Below are positions 8,036 to 15,531 of a stretch of 24,574 nt of DNA, piece after piece. Where the stretch lies: the NCBI GenBank assembly GCA_910584525.1, contig CAJUAT010000045.1, positions 1-24,574 on the forward strand, in the 5' to 3' direction. Each line of letters begins with the position of its first letter. The first letter of the stretch is position 1. A program made the translations under genes and the position numbers. This DNA is from an uncultured Muribaculaceae bacterium (GTDB lineage Bacteria > Bacteroidota > Bacteroidia > Bacteroidales > Muribaculaceae). Under the pieces are notes generated by a model that ran no database searches, was not told the origin of the DNA, and was given only the letters and a program-made list of their open reading frames with translations.

Positions 8036-9892
8036 TTACTTCACCGTTATTTTTCTTGCCTTGCGGCCCTGGCGCAGGATGTAGATGCCGGGGCGCAGCG
8101 TGTCGGCGTTGTCGATACGCTGTCCTTGCAGATTGTAGTATACGGCCGGAGCAGAATCATCGTCGGAATCGATTGCCGTGACGGAATTTGTGCTTAGATT
8201 GGTGAGCTTGATATCTGCATATTCACCTCCGAGAGATACGCGCATGCGTACATAGCCATCTGTAAGCCAGTCGGGCAGAAGCCAATACTCATTGCTGTCA
8301 ATAAGTCCGAGCAATTTGCATTCCTGATTTTCGAAGACCACTTTTCTCGGCAATTCATCCGTGCTGGAGGGTCCTATATAGCCTCCTGCATCATGACCTT
8401 TAAGCGCATAAGCAAAACGGAACTGTGCCGACGCCTCATTGCCGGCCGCGACTTCGGGGCAGAATACCACTCCCTCAAACACGCCCGGAACAACTTTGGT
8501 AAGAACCGGGAACAGCGACTTGTTTGCCTCAATAGGCTCTGCCCAGTCGTTGATGTATCCTGTCACGTATACCTCATCCATGTCGGAGGCATCGAAATGA
8601 TCTTCATATAGACACCCGGACATTGTATGCCATGCCTTTCGCAGAGTCAGCGCCATCCGGCCGCCGGCATGGCCTATATCAATTGTAATCGGTTTGCCGT
8701 CGCGCACACAGTAGTTGTAACAATCACCATTCCCATAAGTATGGAAGAGCCATGGCCCCATCTCGGAATATGATCCCCATCTGCGGGTTACCGGCACTTC
8801 AGTTTCATCTGTGAGCCAGATGTTTAGTTTGCCTGCAAAATCATATGTCCAATAAATTTCGTCTTCGCCGTTGGTTTTCGGAGCAACTATCTCCTTTTTA
8901 CCCGTAACGGTATTCTCAATGTAGAGGTTGAATTTTCCAATTGTGTTCAACGGCGCATCATACCATAAATATTTTGTGCCGATTGAATTCTTATACAATA
9001 AACTCCTGACAAATGATACGTCCAGCGAGGGACCCGTATAATTCTCGATGAAAACGGCATTGGCCTTGGCATCCTCGATGTTGTAATAAATCTCTTTTTC
9101 GCTGTCGTTGTCTTCACGCATATACATATCATCCCAATCGGCATATTTGTCCCTATAATACCCCTTGAACAGGCCGAAAACGCGGTGAGAGGCCGGCACA
9201 GTTGCAAATCGGTAGATGCCATCCAGAGGCTCTTTGTAATAGAATACGAACCTGGCCATCCCAGACGGTATACCTGCATCGGCCACATGATATAAGACTT
9301 CAGTATTATTCCTTCCGTTGTATTCCAGTTTTATTGCACCATTGTCAGACGTAGAGGACGGAACGGCCCAGTTGTTGAAATCGCCCAACAGCCATACATT
9401 TTCAGGGGCAGGAATAGATTTTGGTTGCCCGGGCGTGACTATGGAGAGCTGCATCACATCCCTTTGTTCGTCATACGTGCAGTAGAATGAGATTTTGCCT
9501 CCTTTCCAGTTGGTAACTTCAATATTGTTTTCTCCACCGTTGTCCCTGGCATATAGGTTTATCTTGGAATCGTAGTCGCCATAGAGATAATTCAACTTTT
9601 CATTATTTTTAGTGCAATACAGCTTTGTCGATAAGTTTCCCCTGTCATCTGGCGAGACTATTGCCAGGTAAAAAATCATCTTTCCGTTTGTTGCGGAATA
9701 TTTTAAAACGGGAATTTCGAAGGTACCGGCATACCAGCCTGGTGTTCCTGTCGGCTCCAGGGTGAAAAGGTCAGTAGTGCGGGGAGGAAGTGACCAGCTG
9801 TTGAAATTACCCGCTATATATATTTTCTCGGGCAGGGCGAATGTCGACGCGGCTATAGCCAGCACTGCCAGCAGCATTGATAGTCGTTTCAT
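8036..9892 (-). CDS. Secreted FNxW-repeat (SusE/SusF- or CBM-like) protein with sorting-like tail
   Basis: A signal peptide (MKRLSMLLAVLAIAASTFA, about 19 residues) precedes repeated beta-sandwich-like modules. Each opens with a carbohydrate-binding-type signature: YIAGNFNSW (25-33), WLLGDFNNW (167-175) and YVTGYINDW (about 440-450). These resemble the early-set domains of SusE/SusF starch-binding lipoproteins and of CBM48/AMPK-type modules. There is no lipoprotein cysteine after the signal peptide, unlike true SusE/F. The 618-residue protein ends in a tail (YYNLQGQR...GIYILRQGRKARKI) like the type IX secretion sorting signal, almost identical to that of the LRR protein at 2222-3667. It starts 25 nt after the upstream LRR gene on the same strand and is probably co-transcribed with it. 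Glycan binding is inferred; the ligand is unknown. Confidence 0.8.
   Translation of the reverse strand: MKRLSMLLAVLAIAASTFALPEKIYIAGNFNSWSLPPRTTDLFTLEPTGTPGWYAGTFEIPVLKYSATNGKMIFYLAIVSPDDRGNLSTKLYCTKNNEKLNYLYGDYDSKINLYARDNGGENNIEVTNWKGGKISFYCTYDEQRDVMQLSIVTPGQPKSIPAPENVWLLGDFNNWAVPSSTSDNGAIKLEYNGRNNTEVLYHVADAGIPSGMARFVFYYKEPLDGIYRFATVPASHRVFGLFKGYYRDKYADWDDMYMREDNDSEKEIYYNIEDAKANAVFIENYTGPSLDVSFVRSLLYKNSIGTKYLWYDAPLNTIGKFNLYIENTVTGKKEIVAPKTNGEDEIYWTYDFAGKLNIWLTDETEVPVTRRWGSYSEMGPWLFHTYGNGDCYNYCVRDGKPITIDIGHAGGRMALTLRKAWHTMSGCLYEDHFDASDMDEVYVTGYINDWAEPIEANKSLFPVLTKVVPGVFEGVVFCPEVAAGNEASAQFRFAYALKGHDAGGYIGPSSTDELPRKVVFENQECKLLGLIDSNEYWLLPDWLTDGYVRMRVSLGGEYADIKLTNLSTNSVTAIDSDDDSAPAVYYNLQGQRIDNADTLRPGIYILRQGRKARKITVK
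8041..8114. repeat. Near-identical 3'-end cassette, copy B
   Basis: This is the counterpart of 2227-2300 (70 of 74 positions identical by eye). It encodes the same C-terminal tail at the end of an otherwise unrelated secreted protein. Identity breaks down abruptly upstream of the tail. Confidence 0.9.
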
Positions 9893-9917
9893 AGAAATGT
9901 GGATTTAGAGCGCGTTC

Positions 9918-11372
9918 CTATTGTATTGCTATTTTACGAGACACATGGCCTCGGCGCACTATGTATATGCCCGGCGTCAACATGGAAGCATTGTCGCCGA
10001 CATAGCGGCCGTCGAGGGTGTATATCCGTGTGGGGGCATTGATGTCTTCGCTGTAAATGTCGGAATTATCCACATGGATGTCGCCGATGCCCGACTCGAA
10101 GCTGAAGATGTCGTCAAGTCCCTCGAAGTCGGATTCCTCAATGTCGCTGAATTGTCCCCATATCCTATGACGGCGGTATACGTCTTTGCAGCCAGCCGGA
10201 ACATATAGTATAATACCGGAATAATTATAGAATGCATATTTAGACACAGCCGGAGGAGTGGGCGTGAGACTATATATCCGCCTCAGCGATACCTTGGGGT
10301 TAAAATATTCTTCACGGGAGGATATATAGAAGGCTCCACTGCCTATACTGTCCACTTCAAGACACAGGTCTTTCACGTTTGTGCATGAAATGAATGCACT
10401 ACCCTCTATGACTCCACCACCCGTGACCCTTATGGCCGTAAGATTCTTTGCATTTGCGAACACATTCGACGCTATACCCTCCTTGCCGGCCACAACATCG
10501 AGATGGCTCACTGCTTGACCGTTTACAGTAAATGTCTCTGACTGTACTATCGGGTTGCTTTTCATTTTAACCCGGCACCATTTCTGCGGATCGGAGATGT
10601 CAACATTCTTTATGGTCGGTATTGTTTTGTCGTTATATGACGGATGCGCGTAATAACTCTTATCTCTTTCATGAGGAGTTGCGAAAGCTCCTGCCTCAAT
10701 GGCGGCAGGAATACCCACAAATTTCACACTTGTCAGCTTCCAACATTCGGCAAACGCGTTCGCCCCTATGGTTTCAATTGACTTGCCGAACGTGATTGAA
10801 TCGATTCCGGTATTATAGAATGCCCTGCTTTTGATGGTATGCAAAGCATTGCCGAGCGATATGCCCTGCAATTTATAACATTCCTCAAACGCCGACTTGC
10901 CGATACTGGTAATGTTGGGTAAACTGAAAGCGTCTGTAAGGAATGAGTCATAAAAAGCCGAGTCGCCAATCACCTTGATGTTGTTGTCAGGATTCACTCT
11001 CAGAGAGACTTCTTTGGCAATACGCATGATAGGGTCGATTACGGCAAATGCCTTATCGGTGATGTATTTGACCGTATTGGGAATCCGGATTAGAAATATA
11101 AGCTCCTGATCCATGCCGCTCTTGCGTGGGCTTATCGTGGTCACCGGATATGAGGTCCCTTTACGCCAGACAGTGTCATGTATTGTTATTGAGTAGGTAT
11201 TCGGATAGCGCGGAAAGTCAAACCAGGAAGGGTGTCGGGTAAACGTATAGATTGCCGTGTCGTTCGACAATTCATATATGTTTCCGTCAAATTCCTGGGT
11301 ATACGCACCGGCTGTAAGCGAGACAACGCTCGCTGATACGAGCAGAACAAACAAGTAAAATATTCTTTTCAT
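9918..11372 (-). CDS. Secreted BspA-type leucine-rich repeat protein, paralogue of 2222-3667
   Basis: The 484-residue protein begins with a signal peptide (MKRIFYLFVLLVSASVVSLTAGA). It continues with LRR_5/BspA-type irregular repeats (for example GKSAFEECYKLQGISLG and GANAFAECWKLTSVKFVG). It ends in a sorting-like tail (RIYTLDGRYVGDNA...GIYIVRRG). Layout and several phrases match the LRR protein at 2222-3667, including NTVKYI near the N-terminus, SLGNALHT, and FTVNGxxVxHLDxxxGxxG. Its tail is clearly more diverged from that paralogue than the tail of the unrelated FNxW protein is. It is the first gene of a probable two-gene operon with 8036-9892. A -7 box is visible at 11439-11446. BspA-type proteins are associated with surface adhesion; the partner here is unknown. 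Confidence 0.85.
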   Translation of the reverse strand: MKRIFYLFVLLVSASVVSLTAGAYTQEFDGNIYELSNDTAIYTFTRHPSWFDFPRYPNTYSITIHDTVWRKGTSYPVTTISPRKSGMDQELIFLIRIPNTVKYITDKAFAVIDPIMRIAKEVSLRVNPDNNIKVIGDSAFYDSFLTDAFSLPNITSIGKSAFEECYKLQGISLGNALHTIKSRAFYNTGIDSITFGKSIETIGANAFAECWKLTSVKFVGIPAAIEAGAFATPHERDKSYYAHPSYNDKTIPTIKNVDISDPQKWCRVKMKSNPIVQSETFTVNGQAVSHLDVVAGKEGIASNVFANAKNLTAIRVTGGGVIEGSAFISCTNVKDLCLEVDSIGSGAFYISSREEYFNPKVSLRRIYSLTPTPPAVSKYAFYNYSGIILYVPAGCKDVYRRHRIWGQFSDIEESDFEGLDDIFSFESGIGDIHVDNSDIYSEDINAPTRIYTLDGRYVGDNASMLTPGIYIVRRGHVSRKIAIQ

Positions 11373-11438
11373 ACGCGCATCATTTTAAATGTTGCTTAAA
11401 CTAACAAGGACTTTTCATAACAAGACCCCATCACGCCA

Positions 11439-11446
11439 CAAAGATA
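11439..11446 (-). promoter_or_regulatory. Candidate -7 box for the LRR/FNxW operon
   Basis: TATCTTTG on the minus strand matches the Bacteroidetes -7 consensus TAnnTTTG, about 65 nt upstream of the ATG at 11372. The expected -33 TTTG is only approximate (TTTC at 11469-11466), so the promoter is plausible but weaker than the others in the window. Confidence 0.5.
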
Positions 11447-11541
11447 AGCAATTTTAAAATATTACGAAAGTTTTTCGATAAAAATAATTGAAGCGGTTTT
11501 CCGGTTAATTTCTGTTATTACGCTTGACCCCTTTTCGCGGA

Positions 11542-11573
11542 TTTGCATTTGTCGGGGAAAAGCATTAACTTTG
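11542..11573 (+). promoter_or_regulatory. Bacteroidetes-type promoter for metK
   Basis: TTTG (11542-11545) is followed after exactly 20 nt by TAACTTTG (11566-11573), an excellent match to TTTG-N19-21-TAnnTTTG. Transcription would start near 11580, giving a leader of about 210 nt before the metK ATG. That is long enough to hold the riboswitch and terminator described below. Confidence 0.8.
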
Positions 11574-11579
11574 CGGTCG

Positions 11580-11643
11580 GAAACAGGAAGGGCTGCCTTC
11601 TTGTTTTCGTGGGACTCCGGTTTCCGCAAGGATGGGAAGTCCC
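11580..11643 (+). promoter_or_regulatory. 5' leader hairpins ahead of the SAM riboswitch core
   Basis: Two structures precede the riboswitch core. The first is a 12-bp stem with one bulge and a GCTG loop (11580-11608, GAAACAGGAAGG against CCTTCTTGTTTTC, one G.U). The second is a GGGACT / AGTCCC pairing (11611-11616 with 11638-11643), enclosing a small TTCC-GCAA-GG hairpin. They directly abut the core and may stack on it. Neither is part of the minimal SAM-II fold as I know it. Confidence 0.5.
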
Positions 11644-11695
11644 GGTGGATAAATTTGGCTGCTTGCAACCACCCGAAAAAATGCTAAAACTGCAA
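11644..11695 (+). promoter_or_regulatory. SAM-II-like riboswitch upstream of metK
   Basis: The core follows the SAM-II (metA/SAM-alpha) pattern. Stem P1 is GGTGG (11644-11648) with CCACC (11669-11673). The P1 loop has ATAAATTTGG followed by GCTTGCAA. The A-rich connector then leads to TGCTAAAA (11682-11689). The alphaproteobacterial consensus as I remember it reads GTGG-ATTTG-GCTTGCAGCCAC-AAA-CGCTAAA, so order and spacing agree. Its position in the leader of SAM synthetase is the expected context: high SAM should lower metK expression. A SAM-I (S-box) assignment was considered because of GCAACC and TGCTAA, but the P3 partner GGT of SAM-I is missing. The class call rests on memory of the consensus. 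Confidence 0.8.
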
Positions 11696-11719
11696 TATCG
11701 TCCATTCTGTGCGACGATA
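11696..11719 (+). other. Leader hairpin between riboswitch core and terminator
   Basis: TATCGTC (11696-11702) and GACGATA (11713-11719) form a perfect 7-bp stem with a 10-nt loop directly after the riboswitch core. It has no T-tract and is not a terminator itself. It may position the core relative to the downstream terminator or take part in an alternative fold. Confidence 0.6.
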
Positions 11720-11742
11720 CCCTACAGCGAGCATGACTTTTC

Positions 11743-11781
11743 ACGGCGGTTGCCCACCTTGGCGGCCGCCGTTTAATTTTT
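11743..11781 (+). terminator. Intrinsic terminator in the metK leader (riboswitch expression platform)
   Basis: The stem ACGGCGGTTGCC (11743-11754) pairs with GGCGGCCGCCGT (11761-11772) at all 12 positions, counting two G.U pairs, with a 6-nt loop. It is followed by TTAATTTTT. It ends only about 12 nt before the metK ATG. A strong terminator here, upstream of its own gene, is best explained as conditional attenuation controlled by the SAM-II-like element. Confidence 0.8.
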
Positions 11782-11792
11782 GAAAACAAGTC

Positions 11793-13163
11793 ATGATTAA
11801 ATCTTCAACAGCACCCGTTCTCAGCAACGGCAATTATCTTTTCACCTCCGAGTCGGTGTCGGAAGGACACCCCGACAAAGTCGCCGACCAGATCAGCGAC
11901 GCGATCCTCGATGAATTTCTGGCCCGCGACCCTGACAGCCGCGTAGCCGTGGAGACTATGGTCACCACGGGCCAGGTGTTCGTGTCGGGCGAAGTGACCT
12001 CCGACGCTTACGTGGATGTGCCGTCGGTAATCCGCAAGCTCATCAACGACATCGGCTACAACCGCGGTGCCTACCGCTTCGATGGCGACTCCTGCGGCAT
12101 CATCACCTCCATACATGAACAGAGCGCCGACATAAGCCGCGGCGTGGAACAGAAAGGCGACAAAGAGCTCGAAGAGCTCCAGGGCGCCGGCGACCAGGGC
12201 ATGATGTTCGGCTATGCCGTTGACGAAACCGAAGAACTGATGCCTCTCACCCTCAGCCTGTCGCACAAGATTCTCCGCGAACTCGCCGACATACGCCGCG
12301 CCGGCGACGCCATGAACTATTACCGCAAGGGGAAGCTCACATCCTACCTGCGCCCCGACGCCAAGAGCCAGGTGACCGTGGAGTATGGTCCCGACCGTAA
12401 GCCCGTGCGCATCCATACCATAGTGGTGTCGACGCAGCACGACGACTTCATCCAGCCGCTCGAAGATACCGACGAGGCACGCATGAGTGCCGAAAGGCAG
12501 ATGCTCGACACCATCTACAAAGATGTGCGCGACGTGTTGCTGCCGCGAGTCATTGCCAAGCTTCCGGAAGAGCTGCAGCGACTCTTCGACTCGGAGACGC
12601 GCCTGTTCGTGAACCCGACTGGCAAATTCGTGCTTGGCGGCCCCCACGCCGACACGGGGCTCACAGGACGCAAGATCATCGTCGACACTTACGGCGGCCG
12701 CGGAGCCCACGGCGGCGGCGCATTCTCGGGCAAAGACCCCTCCAAAGTTGACCGCAGCGCCGCCTATGCCTGCCGTCATATCGCCAAGAACCTTGTAGCC
12801 GCCGGCGTGGCTTCCGAAGTGACCGTACAGGTATCCTACGCCATAGGCCACGCACACCCCATCAACATATACGTAGACACCCACGGCACTTCCAAAGTGG
12901 CCATGAGCGACGCCGAGATTGCCGCCAAAATTCCGGAACTCTTCGACATGCGGCCACGGGCCATAGAGAAGCGACTCGGCCTCCGACAGCCCATCTACCG
13001 CGAGACTGCCACCTATGGCCACATGGGGCGCACTCCTGAGGAAACCACCAAGGTTTTCGCATCGCGTTACGACCGGGAGCCGCTGCACCGCGACGTCCAG
13101 CTCTTCGCCTGGGAAAAGCTCGATATGACCGATGCTATCCGCGCCAAATTCGGCCTGGAATAA
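11793..13163 (+). CDS. metK: S-adenosylmethionine synthetase
   Basis: The enzyme makes S-adenosylmethionine from methionine and ATP in the cytoplasm, supplying methyl groups for enzymes such as RlmN, encoded about 4.4 kb downstream. Family motifs are intact: GHPDK (25-29), the ATP-binding GAGDQG (131-136), LRPDAKSQVT (about 186-195), and the P-loop-like GGGAFSGKD (307-315) followed by PSKVDRSAAY. At 456 residues it is longer than the ~384 of E. coli MetK. Extra residues are seen at the N-terminus, near 218-270 (an acidic/helical insert before LFVNPTGKF) and at the C-terminus (from about 425). The ATG at 11793 is chosen because SVSEGHPDK follows at the usual distance. It is monocistronic in appearance, with a promoter, riboswitch and terminator upstream and a separate promoter for the next gene. 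Confidence 0.97.
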   Translation: MIKSSTAPVLSNGNYLFTSESVSEGHPDKVADQISDAILDEFLARDPDSRVAVETMVTTGQVFVSGEVTSDAYVDVPSVIRKLINDIGYNRGAYRFDGDSCGIITSIHEQSADISRGVEQKGDKELEELQGAGDQGMMFGYAVDETEELMPLTLSLSHKILRELADIRRAGDAMNYYRKGKLTSYLRPDAKSQVTVEYGPDRKPVRIHTIVVSTQHDDFIQPLEDTDEARMSAERQMLDTIYKDVRDVLLPRVIAKLPEELQRLFDSETRLFVNPTGKFVLGGPHADTGLTGRKIIVDTYGGRGAHGGGAFSGKDPSKVDRSAAYACRHIAKNLVAAGVASEVTVQVSYAIGHAHPINIYVDTHGTSKVAMSDAEIAAKIPELFDMRPRAIEKRLGLRQPIYRETATYGHMGRTPEETTKVFASRYDREPLHRDVQLFAWEKLDMTDAIRAKFGLE

Positions 13164-13169
13164 ACCACG

Positions 13170-13215
13170 ATTTGTTTATTCGGCGCAAAAGGATTTGCTT
13201 GTTCGGCGCAAAAGT
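13170..13215 (+). repeat. Two tandem 23-bp repeats at the ppiD-like promoter
   Basis: Copy 1 (13170-13192) and copy 2 (13193-13215) share ATTTGyTTrTTCGGCGCAAAAG and are directly adjacent. They differ at two internal positions plus the last base. A third shortened GGCGCAAAA occurs at 13236-13244. The second copy carries the -33 TTTG of the promoter, so the repeats could bind a regulator or be a promoter duplication. Confidence 0.75.
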
Positions 13216-13225
13216 GTTATCTTTG
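13194..13225 (+). promoter_or_regulatory. Bacteroidetes-type promoter for the PpiD/SurA-like gene
   Basis: TTTG (13194-13197) is followed after exactly 20 nt by TATCTTTG (13218-13225). It lies between the metK stop at 13163 and the ATG at 13301, giving a leader of about 68 nt. It shows that the downstream gene does not depend on the metK riboswitch. Confidence 0.8.
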
Positions 13226-13300
13226 CGCGTTTAATGGCGCAAAATCATTGTTTCGACTCTGCGCCTGACATCACAAGAAACATATAGACAGCTACATAGA

Positions 13301-15430
13301 ATGGCAACATTAGAGAAAATCAGATCGAAATCGGTACTGCTGATTATCGTGATAGGCGTGGCATTGCTGGCCTTCATCATCGGCGATGCCCTTACCAACA
13401 GCCGCAACATTTTCGGCGACCACACCACTATCGCCAAGATAGGCTCCACAAAAATCGACATCACGGAATATCAGCGCAAGCGTGAGGAACTCAACAACCA
13501 GTACGAGGAGGCCCGCAAGCAGAATCCGGAGCAGTTCGCAAACTTCGACACACAGCTGCTGCCCCAGATGGCTCTCGACCAGCTCGTGCAGGAAACGGTG
13601 CTCAACGAGGCCGTCGCCAAGGCCGGCATCCGTTCCACACCCAATATCCTGAAATACTACATGCTGGAGAATCCCAACAACCAGAAGGTTCAGGAACTCA
13701 TGCAGGCTCTCCAGGGTGCGGGCATAGCTGCTCAGACTCCCGCTCAGGCCTACGACATCATCTTCAATCCCAAGCGCAACGGACTTACCGAAGCGCAGGT
13801 GGAACCTCTGCAGCGCGCATGGCTCGCCGCCGAGAATGAAACCGACAAGATGATCCGCCAGCAGATTTACCAGCGTCTGCTCGTAGGTACTGTCAAGGCC
13901 AACGACCTCGACCGCAAAGCTCTTTACAACGACTATGTAGCCACACAGAATGTGGAAGTGGCCTTCCTCCCCTTCGGCAACCTCAACGCCAAGGATTATC
14001 CCGTGAGCGACGCAGAAGTCAAGGAAGCTTACAATAAGGAGAAGTCGCGTTTCGCCGTCAGCGAGGATACCCGCGAGATCAGCTTCATCGCGGTGCCCGT
14101 GATGCCCAGCGACGCCGACGTGGCCGCCTGTCGCAAGCTCGCCAAGACCACCGTCGACTTCATGAACGCCAACAAGGGCCCTCTCAGCAAAGAGATAAAG
14201 AACGAGGGAGTATCATTCTCGCGTCATACCTACCGCACCGACGATGTGCCCCAGAACATGCGCATGGCTCTCACAGCGCCCGTTGACAGCGCCGCCATCG
14301 CTTATATCTCCAACGACGGCTTCGCCGTGGCACGCGTCAACAGCATCACCCAGCAGGTTGACTCCGTTCAGGTAACTCTCGTACAGGCCGTGACCGAAGG
14401 ACTGGGCAACAAGGTGCTTGCCGCCCTTAACGCCGGCCTCCCCGCCGACTCCATAAGCACCCGCTTCAGCGTAGACAGCGTGGCCGCACAGACCGACCAG
14501 TGGATCACACTCTTCGACGCCAACGGCCCCACAAACGCCCTCTCTTCGGCTCAGCTCGACTCTCTGCGCAATGCCAACGGCCGTTACATCTCCATGATGG
14601 CAGGCCCCCAGGGTATGCTTATCGCCAAGCTCGTCAAAGAGAACCCCGCTACCACCGTATATGAATACGACGAGGCTTCCTACGTGCTCGGCCCCAGCAA
14701 CACCACCATGAACGCCGAGCGCACAAAGCTTGAGAAATTCCTCGCCAAGAACAATACCGCCGCCAAGTTCGCCGCCAACGCCGCAAAAGCCGGTTACAAC
14801 ATGCAGAACTTCGTGGTGACGGCCTCCACACCCGCCGTGCCCCGTTTCGCCGGCATGAACCAGTATTATCCCGAATCGCGTCAGGTGATGCGCTGGGTGA
14901 TGATCGACGGCAAGAAAGGCGATGTGAGCCATATCTACGAATCGGAAAGCCTCACGGCCCCCATCCTCTACGTGGCCGCTGTCAACGATGCTTACGATGA
15001 CTACGCTCCCGCCGACTCCAAGGATGTGAAAGACTATCTCACCGAGCGTATCCGCCGCGAGAAGGCCGGCGACAAGCTTGCCGCCACCTATTCCAAGAAG
15101 GCACAGAGCCTCGCCAGCGCCGCTCAGGCTATGGGCGTGCAGCCCCAGAATGTGGCTCAGTTCCGCTTCGGACAGAACCCCGGCGTCGCCGACCCCGAAG
15201 TGATGGGCAAAATCGCAGGTACGCCCGCCAACAAGAAAGTGATCGTGGCCAAAGGCATGGACGGTATCTATGTATACCTGGTGATGAGCGCAAGCCGCGA
15301 GAACTTCCCCTTCAACGTCCAGCAGTACGACCAGCAGTACTACCAGTTCGTCAACCCCGACCTCTTCGGTATGCTCAAGGGGAACGCCAAGTACAAGAAC
15401 AACATCTACAAATTCGAGGCCGGTGACTGA
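13301..15430 (+). CDS. PpiD/SurA-like membrane-anchored periplasmic folding factor
   Basis: The 709-residue protein has a single N-terminal membrane anchor (about 11-31, SVLLIIVIGVALLAFIIGDAL) after a short basic cytoplasmic segment, and a large periplasmic part. The SurA_N-like chaperone domain covers roughly 45-200 (TIAKIGSTKIDITEYQRKREELNNQ, then QLLPQMALDQLVQETVLNEA). This is the layout of Bacteroidetes PpiD-type peptidyl-prolyl isomerases, which help outer-membrane and secreted proteins fold. The parvulin domain is expected after about residue 340, but the usual H-I-L-type strand is replaced by VQVTLVQAV, so isomerase activity may be lost and the protein may act as a chaperone only. Its start codon is set by the anchor. 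It has its own promoter upstream and a strong terminator downstream, so it is probably a single-gene unit. Confidence 0.85.
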   Translation: MATLEKIRSKSVLLIIVIGVALLAFIIGDALTNSRNIFGDHTTIAKIGSTKIDITEYQRKREELNNQYEEARKQNPEQFANFDTQLLPQMALDQLVQETVLNEAVAKAGIRSTPNILKYYMLENPNNQKVQELMQALQGAGIAAQTPAQAYDIIFNPKRNGLTEAQVEPLQRAWLAAENETDKMIRQQIYQRLLVGTVKANDLDRKALYNDYVATQNVEVAFLPFGNLNAKDYPVSDAEVKEAYNKEKSRFAVSEDTREISFIAVPVMPSDADVAACRKLAKTTVDFMNANKGPLSKEIKNEGVSFSRHTYRTDDVPQNMRMALTAPVDSAAIAYISNDGFAVARVNSITQQVDSVQVTLVQAVTEGLGNKVLAALNAGLPADSISTRFSVDSVAAQTDQWITLFDANGPTNALSSAQLDSLRNANGRYISMMAGPQGMLIAKLVKENPATTVYEYDEASYVLGPSNTTMNAERTKLEKFLAKNNTAAKFAANAAKAGYNMQNFVVTASTPAVPRFAGMNQYYPESRQVMRWVMIDGKKGDVSHIYESESLTAPILYVAAVNDAYDDYAPADSKDVKDYLTERIRREKAGDKLAATYSKKAQSLASAAQAMGVQPQNVAQFRFGQNPGVADPEVMGKIAGTPANKKVIVAKGMDGIYVYLVMSASRENFPFNVQQYDQQYYQFVNPDLFGMLKGNAKYKNNIYKFEAGD

Positions 15431-15452
15431 TTACACCGCCTGAACCACAACA

Positions 15453-15492
15453 TTCGGGGAGGAATGATACAATCCTCTCCGAATTTTGTTTT
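15453..15492 (+). terminator. Intrinsic terminator after the PpiD/SurA-like gene
   Basis: TTCGGGGAGGA (15453-15463) pairs with TCCTCTCCGAA (15473-15483) across 11 bp including one G.U, with a 9-nt loop. It is followed directly by TTTTGTTTT. It sits 22 nt after the stop codon and separates this gene from the DUF3575 operon. Confidence 0.9.
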
Positions 15493-15531
15493 ATATTAAA
15501 CCCATAACGGTAAACCCAAAATTAGAAAGAT

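Noticed and set aside
11644..11719. SAM-I (S-box) riboswitch instead of SAM-II
   Set aside because: GCAACC and TGCTAA occur in both classes, and a GGG-AAGT-CCC segment precedes the core. However, the SAM-I P3 partner GGT before TGCTAA is missing, and the P1 stem plus ATTTG/GCTTGCA loop match SAM-II better. Kept open for a covariance-model test.
11805..13088. 427-codon open frame on the minus strand opposite metK
   Set aside because: It is the complement of a highly conserved metK, its translation is His/Gly/Val-rich with no recognisable motif, and GC-rich codon bias alone opens such frames.
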